Shown here piece after piece: positions 7,387 through 12,985 of a stretch of DNA of 12,985 nucleotides. Positions within the stretch are counted from its first letter, which is position 1, and the number at the start of each line of letters is the position of its first letter. The stretch is from NCBI GenBank assembly GCA_017849395.1, contig JAFIHO010000144.1, forward strand, positions 1 to 12,985. The letters run 5' to 3'. Position numbers and translations under genes: made by a program. The notes beneath the pieces were generated by a model. That model made no database searches. It worked only from the letters and a program-made list of their open reading frames with translations, and was not told the origin of the DNA. The DNA is from Hyphomicrobiales bacterium (GTDB lineage: Bacteria; Pseudomonadota; Alphaproteobacteria; Micropepsales; Micropepsaceae).

Positions 7387-8235
7387 ATGAAGATCGGATC
7401 GCTCGAACATCGCGACACTTTCTGCCGCCATTTCATGCAGACCTATACGGAGTTCGATCCGGACACCCTGCCATGGCCGGAACTCGACGCGGAAGCGTTG
7501 CAACGCCTGAAATCGGTGCCTTTCTGGGAAGAGGTCTTCTATACCGAGCGCCGTGCCGGCGCGATCGTGAAGGCCTTCGTCGAGACCATCGACGATCCCG
7601 TCATCAAGGAAGCGGTCGCGCTGCAGGGTCTGGAAGAAACCCGCCACGCCAAGCTGATCCGGGTGATGATCGAGAAATACGGCATCGACGCCGCCGAGCG
7701 CCCGCTGGAAGACGTGTCCGACAATGTCGAAACCCGCTTCAAGGATTTCGGCTTCGGCGAATGCATGGATTCCTTCCTGGGCTTCGGCGTCTTCAAGATC
7801 GCCATGGCGAACCAGTTCCTGCCCAAGGAAATGTTCACCATCTTCGAAACCCTGATGTACGAGGAAACGCGCCATATCGTGTTCTTCGTCAACTGGATGG
7901 CCTACAACCAGGCACGCAAGGGCTTCGTGGCGCGCGCGCTGCTGCCGCTGACCAGCTTCGTCTATTACATGCGCGCGCTCGGCCGCATGATCGGCACCGC
8001 CAAGCGCGGCAAGGAACTGAATGACGGCAAGGAATTCTCCGCCACCCAGGCCTCCGTGTTCCTGAACGACTTCACCTTCCGCCGCTTCCTGGAAGACTGC
8101 TATTCCGAGAACCGCCGCCGCATGGATGCGTTCGAGCCCGACCTGCTGCGCCCCAGCTTCCTGCCGCAACTGGCCGAAACGGCGCTGTCGGCGCTGCGCC
8201 TGTGGAGTTTCCGCGCCAAGCCGCTGCCTGCCTGA
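7387..8235 (+). CDS. Ferritin-like di-iron protein B, tandem paralogue, function unknown
   Basis: This is a 282-residue paralogue of the preceding protein, starting one base after its stop codon. The di-iron ligands are E54 (YTERRAG), E84-x-x-H87 (LEETRH), E125 (FGECMDSF) and E160-x-x-H163 (YEETRHIVFF), with exactly the same 30/41/35 spacing as protein A. Shared blocks include SxEH near the N-terminus, WPxL, (P/V)xW(D/E), SFxxFGxFK and RHIxFFVNWxA. After the bundle comes a segment with KRGKELNDGKEFSATQASVF and a conserved NRRRMDAFEPDLLRP, matching NDRRLGIYDPRLKRP in A. Divergence between A and B is substantial, so the duplication is old, and both retain every ligand, which argues that both bind iron. 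They may form a heteromer or act one after the other. Its stop codon overlaps the hpnL start, which ties expression to the hopanoid genes. Confidence 0.8.
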   Translation: MKIGSLEHRDTFCRHFMQTYTEFDPDTLPWPELDAEALQRLKSVPFWEEVFYTERRAGAIVKAFVETIDDPVIKEAVALQGLEETRHAKLIRVMIEKYGIDAAERPLEDVSDNVETRFKDFGFGECMDSFLGFGVFKIAMANQFLPKEMFTIFETLMYEETRHIVFFVNWMAYNQARKGFVARALLPLTSFVYYMRALGRMIGTAKRGKELNDGKEFSATQASVFLNDFTFRRFLEDCYSENRRRMDAFEPDLLRPSFLPQLAETALSALRLWSFRAKPLPA

Positions 8236-9215
8236 TGCATATGAAGCTGGGCGTCGTCCTCGCGCTTGCTGCCGGTGTGGTTGCGGCGGTCTATCTGGTC
8301 TGGTCGGTCGGCTTCGATTCCATCTTTGCCGCCGTGGCCCGTGCGGGGATCGGCGGGCTGCTTCTGCTGTGCGCCTTCTATCTTGTGGTGTTCGTGGTGC
8401 TGGCGGCGGCCTGGATGAGCCTGTTGCCTCCTGCCGAGCGGCGGCCCGCGCCTGCCTTCTACATGGGCCGCATGGTGCGCGATTCCATCGCGGAAATTTC
8501 GCCCTTCTCGCCGGTCGGCGGGATGGTGGCCGCCGCGCGGCTGATGATCCTGCGCGGCATGGATGCCGCCCATGCCGCGGCCTCGGTCGCCGCCGACGCC
8601 ACGACCGAGGCGATGGCCCAGATGGCTTTTCTCGCCTTTGGTCTCGCGGTCGGTTATGCGCATTTCCGCAATCTGGAAGGCAGCGGCCCCGTCACCATGG
8701 CGATGCTGGCGGTGCTGGTTCTGGCCGGGCCGGGTATCGCGCTCCTGATCGTGCTGCAAAAGCGCGGCGCGGGGCTGGCGGAAAAGATCGCGGGCCGCTT
8801 TTTCCCGGAAATGAAACAGGGCGTGTCCTTCCGCGCCGCCATCGACGCGATTTACGACTCGCCACGCCGCCTCGCCATCTCTTCAGCCTTGCATCTTGTG
8901 TCCTGGTTCGGCGCGGGCGTCGCCACCTGGATTTCCTTCCTGCTGGTCGGCGGAAAGATCACGTTGCTGAATGCCATCGCGCTCGAGGCGCTGCTCTCCA
9001 CCCTGCGCAGCATCGCCGCGCCCGTGCCCGCCGCGATCGGCGTGCAGGAATGGGGCTATGCCCTGCTGGCGCCGCTCTTCGGCCTGCCTGCCGAAATGGG
9101 CGTGGCGGTGTCGCTGCTGAAGCGCGCGCGTGAAATTGTGATCGGCGTTCCGGCTTTGCTGTACTGGCAGGGCGTGGAAGGGCGCAAGGCATTCGCGGAG
9201 GGCGTGAATGACTGA
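8235..9215 (+). CDS. hpnL: HpnL, polytopic membrane protein (LPG synthase TM-domain family)
   Basis: This is a 326-residue integral membrane protein, starting at an ATG that overlaps the previous stop codon (TGATG, 8233-8237). A second ATG two codons later is equally possible. The in-frame ATG at 8202 would read 33 bases further into the upstream gene and is less likely. Hydrophobic helices are visible from the start (VVLALAAGVVAAVYLVWSVG, GGLLLLCAFYLVVFVVLAAAW) to the C-terminus (VSLLKRAREIVIGVPALLYW). There are also polar conserved segments, DSIAEISPFSPVGGMVAA and LRSIAAPVPAAIGVQEWGY. These match the lysylphosphatidylglycerol synthase transmembrane/UPF0104 type and the hopanoid-cluster HpnL group. 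It lacks the soluble transferase domain of MprF. Relatives are thought to move or handle lipids in the membrane, so a role in hopanoid flipping or placement is reasonable but unproven. Confidence 0.88.
   Translation: MHMKLGVVLALAAGVVAAVYLVWSVGFDSIFAAVARAGIGGLLLLCAFYLVVFVVLAAAWMSLLPPAERRPAPAFYMGRMVRDSIAEISPFSPVGGMVAAARLMILRGMDAAHAAASVAADATTEAMAQMAFLAFGLAVGYAHFRNLEGSGPVTMAMLAVLVLAGPGIALLIVLQKRGAGLAEKIAGRFFPEMKQGVSFRAAIDAIYDSPRRLAISSALHLVSWFGAGVATWISFLLVGGKITLLNAIALEALLSTLRSIAAPVPAAIGVQEWGYALLAPLFGLPAEMGVAVSLLKRAREIVIGVPALLYWQGVEGRKAFAEGVND
9197..9202 (+). promoter_or_regulatory. Strong Shine-Dalgarno for hpnA inside hpnL
   Basis: GGAGGG lies within the last codons of hpnL, five bases before the hpnA ATG at 9208. 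It fixes the start of hpnA and shows that, despite an 8-bp overlap, hpnA can load ribosomes itself rather than only by read-through. Confidence 0.6.
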
Positions 9216-10200
9216 TACCGCGCTCGTCACCGGCGCATCCGGCTTCGTCGGCTCCGCCGTCGCCCGCGTCCTGGTGGCGCGTGGACTGAAGGTGAAGGTG
9301 CTGATGCGCCCCACCGCCAGCCGCGCCAATATAGACGGCCTGGACGTAGAACCCGTCATCGGCGACATGCGCGATGCGGATTCGATGGCCCTTGCGATGG
9401 ACGGCGCGCGCTACCTCTTCCATGTCGCGGCGGATTACCGTCTATGGGCGCGCGATCCGAACGAGATCGAGCGTAACAATCTGGAAGGCGCGCGCGCTAC
9501 CATGCAGGCGGCGCTGAAGTCGGGCGTGGAACGTGTGGTCTACACCTCCTCTGTCGCGGCGCTGAAACCCGGCAATGGCGAGGCGGTTGACGAAACCTCC
9601 CGCCACTCGCCACAAAGCGTGATCGGCGCTTACAAGCGGAGCAAGCTGGTGGCCGAACGCGAGGTGGAACGCATGATCCGGCACGAAAAACTGCCCGCCG
9701 TCATCGTCGCGCCGTCCACGCCCATCGGCCCGCGCGATATCAAGCCGACACCCACGGGCCGCGTGATCGTGGAAGCCGCGACCGGCAAGATGCCCGCCTT
9801 TGTCGATACGGGCTTGAATCTTGTGCATGTGGACGATGTGGCCGAGGGCCATCTGCTGGCGCTGGACAAGGGCAAAATCGGCGAGAATTACATATTGGGC
9901 GGCGAGGATGTGACCCTCGAAACCATGCTCGCCGACATTGCCGCCATGGCGGGCCGCCGCGCCCCCAAGGTGAAATTGCCCCGCGGTCCACTGTTCGCGC
10001 TGGCCTATGGCGCCGAAGCCGTGGCGCGTGTGACTGGCAAGGAACCTTTCATCACCGTCGATGCGCTGCGCATGTCGCGCTACCGCATGTTCTTCTCGTC
10101 CGCCAAGGCGAAGGCGCAACTGGGATATCGCGCCCGCCCCTATCGCGAGGGCCTCTCAGACGCGCTCGGCTGGTTCGGCAGCAACGGATATCTGTCATGA
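9208..10200 (+). CDS. hpnA: HpnA, NAD-dependent epimerase/dehydratase-like protein
   Basis: This is a 330-residue extended short-chain dehydrogenase/reductase. The N-terminal Rossmann motif is TGASGFVGSA, followed by VIGDMRD, which contacts the adenine. VAADYRLWARDP takes the place of the usual sugar-epimerase segment. The catalytic Ser/Thr lies in YTSSVAAL (S114/S115), and the YxxxK pair is Y142/K146 in AYKRSK. This pattern and the operon context match the hopanoid-associated sugar epimerase group HpnA. The exact reaction is not firmly established; a redox or epimerisation step on the hopanoid side chain or its sugar is likely. It overlaps hpnL by 8 bp and hpnB by 4 bp (ATGA). Confidence 0.92.
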   Translation: MTDTALVTGASGFVGSAVARVLVARGLKVKVLMRPTASRANIDGLDVEPVIGDMRDADSMALAMDGARYLFHVAADYRLWARDPNEIERNNLEGARATMQAALKSGVERVVYTSSVAALKPGNGEAVDETSRHSPQSVIGAYKRSKLVAEREVERMIRHEKLPAVIVAPSTPIGPRDIKPTPTGRVIVEAATGKMPAFVDTGLNLVHVDDVAEGHLLALDKGKIGENYILGGEDVTLETMLADIAAMAGRRAPKVKLPRGPLFALAYGAEAVARVTGKEPFITVDALRMSRYRMFFSSAKAKAQLGYRARPYREGLSDALGWFGSNGYLS

Positions 10201-11339
10201 TCCTGTCGCTGCTGTTCGGTTTCCTGCCGCTGGCCATCTGGCTTTATCTGCTGCTGGGCCGGGATTTCTTCTGGCGCTTCACCGAGCGCGACGATCGCGA
10301 CCAGCGCCGCCCCTCCGGCACCTGGCCGTCCGTGGTTGCGGTGGTCCCCGCCCGTAACGAGGCGGATGTGATCGCGCAAAGCATCGGCAGCCTCCTGGCG
10401 CAGAGTTATGGCGGCGATTTCCATGTCATTCTGGTGGACGACCAGAGCGAGGACGGAACCGGCGACATCGCACGCGGTCTGGGCAGCGACAGGCTGACCG
10501 TGATGACCGGCGCGCCGCGCCCACCCGGCTGGACCGGCAAACTGTGGGCTATGCATCAGGGTTCGCTGGAGGCGACGAAACGCGCGCCGGATTTCATCTG
10601 GTTCACCGATGCCGACATCGCCCATGCGCCGGACAATCTGGCGAAGCTGACAACGCGCGCCGCGTCGGGCAAGGTGCTGGTCTCGCTGATGGCGCGCCTG
10701 TCCTGCAAGACCCAGGCAGAGCATTTCCTCATTCCCGCCTTCGTGTTCTTCTTCGCCATGCTCTATCCCTTCGGCGCGGTGAACCGGCCGCACAGCCGCA
10801 TCGCGGCGGCGGCGGGTGGCTGCATGTTGGCGCACCGCGAGGCGCTGGAGTCGGCGGGAGGCATCGCCGCGATCCGCCACAACATCATCGACGATTGCGC
10901 GCTGGCGCGGCTGATGAAGTCGCAAGGCTCCATCTGGCTCGGCCTCACCAACCGCGCGGTGTCACTGCGGCCTTACGAGAATCTCTCCGAAATCCGCCGC
11001 ATGGTGGCGCGCTCCGCCTATGCCGAACTGGATTATTCGCCGCTGCGGCTGCTCGGCACCCTGTTCGGGCTAATGCTGGTCTATGTCGCGCCAGTGGCGA
11101 TGCTTCTGTTCGCCGACGGCATGGCCCAGTTGGCGGCTGCGCTGACCTGGCTGCTAATGGCGCTGTCCTTCCAGCCCATCCTGCGTTTCTACAACCAGTC
11201 ACCGCTGTGGGGCTTCTTGTTGCCGCTGATCGCCCTGTTCTACGCGGGCTTCACTTTCGATTCCGCGATCCAGTATTGGCGCGGCAAGGGCGGCATGTGG
11301 AAAGGCCGTGCGCAAGCCGGCGAGAAGGTCCGCGCATGA
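10197..11339 (+). CDS. hpnB: HpnB, hopene-associated family 2 glycosyltransferase
   Basis: This is a 380-residue membrane-bound GT2-type enzyme. An N-terminal helix (LSLLFGFLPLAIWLYLLLG) precedes a GT-A domain with VVPARNEADVI, LVDDQSEDGT (D81, D82), FTDADI (D138, D140) and IIDDCALA (D232, D233). The C-terminal part has several hydrophobic helices (LLGTLFGLMLVYVAPVAMLL through LLPLIALFYAGFTF). This matches the HpnB group. HpnI in the same operon is the enzyme known to glycosylate bacteriohopanetetrol, so HpnB probably acts on another donor, acceptor or step; its role is not settled. Its ATG overlaps the hpnA stop (ATGA) and its own stop overlaps the hpnC ATG the same way. Confidence 0.92.
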   Translation: MILSLLFGFLPLAIWLYLLLGRDFFWRFTERDDRDQRRPSGTWPSVVAVVPARNEADVIAQSIGSLLAQSYGGDFHVILVDDQSEDGTGDIARGLGSDRLTVMTGAPRPPGWTGKLWAMHQGSLEATKRAPDFIWFTDADIAHAPDNLAKLTTRAASGKVLVSLMARLSCKTQAEHFLIPAFVFFFAMLYPFGAVNRPHSRIAAAAGGCMLAHREALESAGGIAAIRHNIIDDCALARLMKSQGSIWLGLTNRAVSLRPYENLSEIRRMVARSAYAELDYSPLRLLGTLFGLMLVYVAPVAMLLFADGMAQLAAALTWLLMALSFQPILRFYNQSPLWGFLLPLIALFYAGFTFDSAIQYWRGKGGMWKGRAQAGEKVRA

Positions 11340-12181
11340 GCAGTGTGGCACAGTTGCAATCCGGCAAGGGACACAAGGACGAGAATTTCCCGGTCGCGTC
11401 CGTGCTCATCGCGCCGCTCCATCGTCCGGCGATCCTGGCTTTCTATCATTTCGTGCGCGCCGCCGATGACGTGGCCGACAACCCCTCCGCGCCGCCGCAT
11501 GAAAAGCTCGCCCTGCTGGAGAATATGCGTCAAAGCCTGACCGGCGCATCGGATTCGGTGCCCGAAGGCGTGGCGCTGCGCCGCGCGCTGGCGGAACGCA
11601 ATCTCTCGCCGGTGCATGCGCTCGACTTGCTGGAAGCATTCCGCCGCGATGTCACCAAGCTGCGCTATCGCGACTGGGACGAACTGATCGATTATTGCCG
11701 CTATTCGGCCATGCCGGTCGGCCGCTATGTGCTGGACGTGCATGGCGAAAGTCCGGCGCTATGGCCCGCCAACGACGCGCTGTGCGCAGCCTTGCAGATC
11801 ATCAATCATCTGCAGGACTGCGCGAAGGATTATCGCGAGCTGGATCGTGTCTACATCCCGGAGGATGCGCTGGCGGCGGAAAACATCACGCCGGAAAGCC
11901 TGTCGGCCCCCAGCGCCAACCCGCCCCTGCGCCGGGTGATTTCCGGCCTTGCCGCCCGCAATGCCGGGTTGCTGGCGACATCAAAGCCCTTTTCCCGGGC
12001 CATTCGGGATTCCAGGCTTGCCTTGGAAGTCGATCTGATCCAAACCCTCGCTCAGGATCTGAACGGGCTCCTGGCCCGCCGCGACCCGCTGTCCGAAAAG
12101 GTGCATCACTCCAAGGCCGACATCGCCGGACTATTCTTGGCCCGGCTGCCCGGCTTCCTGCTGACCCGAGTCCTGTCGTGA
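11336..12181 (+). CDS. hpnC: HpnC, hydroxysqualene synthase
   Basis: This 281-residue trans-isoprenoid synthase is of the squalene/phytoene synthase fold. The start is the ATG at 11336, overlapping the hpnB stop, with GAGAAGG at 11322-11328. The frame is open far upstream, but that part is a shadow of hpnB. The N-terminus SGKGHKDENFPVAS is characteristic of HpnC. The first Asp-rich motif is AADDVADN (D44, D45, D48) and the second is LQDCAKDYRELDRVYIP (D161, D165). In the HpnCDE route, HpnC converts presqualene diphosphate to hydroxysqualene, which HpnE then reduces to squalene. The length is normal for the family. It overlaps hpnD by 4 bp (GTGA), consistent with balanced production of the two partners. 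Confidence 0.94.
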   Translation: MSSVAQLQSGKGHKDENFPVASVLIAPLHRPAILAFYHFVRAADDVADNPSAPPHEKLALLENMRQSLTGASDSVPEGVALRRALAERNLSPVHALDLLEAFRRDVTKLRYRDWDELIDYCRYSAMPVGRYVLDVHGESPALWPANDALCAALQIINHLQDCAKDYRELDRVYIPEDALAAENITPESLSAPSANPPLRRVISGLAARNAGLLATSKPFSRAIRDSRLALEVDLIQTLAQDLNGLLARRDPLSEKVHHSKADIAGLFLARLPGFLLTRVLS

Positions 12182-12985
12182 GCAATCCGGAAACAAAATC
12201 CCGCCAGCCCGACGCGGTTCGCAAAAAAGCGACCGGCAGTTCCTTCTATCTCGCCATGCGCCTGATGCCGCGCGCGGAGCGCGAGGCGATGTTCGCCATC
12301 TATGCCTTCTGCCGCAAGGTGGACGACATCGCCGATGACGGCCTGGGCACCCGTACCGAACGTCATGCGAAGCTCGAACAATGGCGCGCCGACCTGAATG
12401 CGCTCTATGCCGGCCAGCCCGGGGGCGAGGCGGAATTCCTCAAGCCCGCGGTCGCCGCCTATGGCCTGCGCAAGGAGGACTTCTTCACCGTCATCGACGG
12501 CATGGACATGGATGTGGCCGAAGACATCGTCGCGCCCGATCTGGAAACGCTCGATCTGTATTGCGAACGCGTCGCCAGCGCGGTGGGCCGCCTGTCGATC
12601 AAGGTGTTTGGCATGGAGGAGGGGCCGGGCTTCCAGCTCTCGCACCATCTGGGTCGCGCGCTGCAACTGACCAACATCTTGCGCGACATCGACGAAGACG
12701 CCGCCATCGGGCGCCTTTATTTGCCGCGCGAATATCTGGAGCAATGCGATTGCTGCCGCTCGCTGGATCCGCGCAGCGTCGTGGCGCGGCCCGAAATCGA
12801 TGCGGTGTGCCGCAAGGTGGCCGCGATGGCGCATCATCATTATGAAGAAGCAGCGCGCATTCTCGCGGCCCGGCCCAAGGGCCGCATCGCGACGCCCCGG
12901 CTGATGGGCGCGGTCTATTCTGAAATCCTGAAAGCCACCGAAGCGCTGGGTTTTGCGCCGCCACGCAAGCGCGCGCTTGCGTGGC
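12178..12985 (+). CDS. hpnD: HpnD, presqualene diphosphate synthase, 3' partial
   Basis: The GTG start overlaps the hpnC stop (GTGA), and the frame stays open to the window edge, giving 269 complete codons. The protein begins MSNPETKSR and then KKATGSSFYLAMRLMPRAER, the typical HpnD N-terminus. Asp-rich motif one is KVDDIADD (D49, D50, D53) and motif two is NILRDIDEDAAIGRLYLP (D170, D174). HpnD condenses two farnesyl diphosphates to presqualene diphosphate, the substrate of HpnC. Near the right edge APPRKRA matches the C-terminal APPRxR segment of the family, but the last few codons (LAW) fall within a 26-bp palindrome and fit relatives less well. Only a short tail should be missing. hpnE would be expected next. 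Confidence 0.93.
   Translation, partial: MSNPETKSRQPDAVRKKATGSSFYLAMRLMPRAEREAMFAIYAFCRKVDDIADDGLGTRTERHAKLEQWRADLNALYAGQPGGEAEFLKPAVAAYGLRKEDFFTVIDGMDMDVAEDIVAPDLETLDLYCERVASAVGRLSIKVFGMEEGPGFQLSHHLGRALQLTNILRDIDEDAAIGRLYLPREYLEQCDCCRSLDPRSVVARPEIDAVCRKVAAMAHHHYEEAARILAARPKGRIATPRLMGAVYSEILKATEALGFAPPRKRALAW
12960..12985. repeat. 26-bp perfect palindrome at the right edge, inside hpnD
   Basis: The last 26 bases read as the half-site GCCACGCAAGCGC followed directly by its exact reverse complement, with no loop. It is in frame with hpnD and encodes part of PPRKRALAW. A perfect palindrome of this length that ends exactly at the window edge could be chance in GC-rich sequence, a protein-binding site, or a fold-back artefact at a contig end. 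It cannot be decided from this window. Confidence 0.6.

Noticed and set aside
8202..8234. Earlier ATG for hpnL
   Set aside because: It would overlap the ferritin-like gene by 34 bp and add MEFPRQAAACL, which does not fit the membrane-helix start. The TGATG junction is better.
6462..8235. Iron-storage ferritin or bacterioferritin as the identity of the tandem pair
   Set aside because: Lengths of 307 and 282 residues exceed storage ferritins (about 160-180), the inter-ligand spacing and aromatic C-terminal region differ, and the operon is biosynthetic.
10544..11335. Upstream extension of the hpnC frame
   Set aside because: The frame is open but overlaps the hpnB catalytic domain and gives Arg/Ala/Gly-rich text. 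The ATG at 11336 with a ribosome site fits the HpnC N-terminus.
1..12985. tRNA, rRNA, CRISPR array, insertion sequence or attachment site
   Set aside because: Reading both strands I saw no cloverleaf-like gene, regularly spaced repeats, transposase motifs or long terminal repeats.

Overview
The window is GC-rich DNA, almost fully coding, and most probably comes from an alphaproteobacterium that makes hopanoids. That placement rests on the gene content (an hpnI-J-K and hpnL-A-B-C-D arrangement, a MetA-like protein of alphaproteobacterial type, a TPR/2-oxoglutarate oxygenase) and on base composition. I do not name a genus.

Layout. Positions 1-894 (+) hold the 3' part of a MetA/homoserine O-acyltransferase family gene whose catalytic Cys and His appear to be replaced by Gly and Arg. 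It converges on a minus-strand gene (941-2761) for a TPR-repeat protein with a C-terminal 2OG-Fe(II) oxygenase-like domain, with a perfect hairpin at 920-940 between them. A divergent, comparatively AT-rich spacer of about 170 bp (2762-2933) then leads into one long plus-strand gene train that fills the rest of the window: hpnI, hpnJ, hpnK, two tandem ferritin-like di-iron proteins, hpnL, hpnA, hpnB, hpnC and the 5' part of hpnD, which runs off the right edge. Apart from an 82-bp spacer after hpnK and a 16-bp gap after hpnI, the genes abut within 1 bp or overlap by 1-8 bp, so they look like one operon with translational coupling.

How the genes fit together. HpnD and HpnC are the first two enzymes of the HpnCDE squalene route (FPP to presqualene diphosphate to hydroxysqualene). 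The HpnE reductase, the squalene-hopene cyclase and the HpnG/HpnH side-chain enzymes are not in the window and would be expected beyond the right edge. HpnI, HpnK and HpnJ build the cyclitol ether head group on bacteriohopanetetrol: GlcNAc transfer, deacetylation, then radical-SAM ring contraction. HpnA, HpnB and HpnL are consistently hopanoid-associated but their roles are less certain.

The most interesting part is the pair of ferritin-like proteins (6462-7385 and 7387-8235) inserted between hpnK and hpnL. Both keep a complete E / ExxH / E / ExxH di-iron ligand set with identical spacing (30, 41 and 35 residues). They are not among the standard lettered hpn genes I know, and are candidates for an undescribed oxidative hopanoid-tailoring step. 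Second in interest is the MetA-like apparent pseudoenzyme. Third is a 26-bp perfect palindrome that ends exactly at the right edge inside hpnD, which may be natural or a contig-end artefact.
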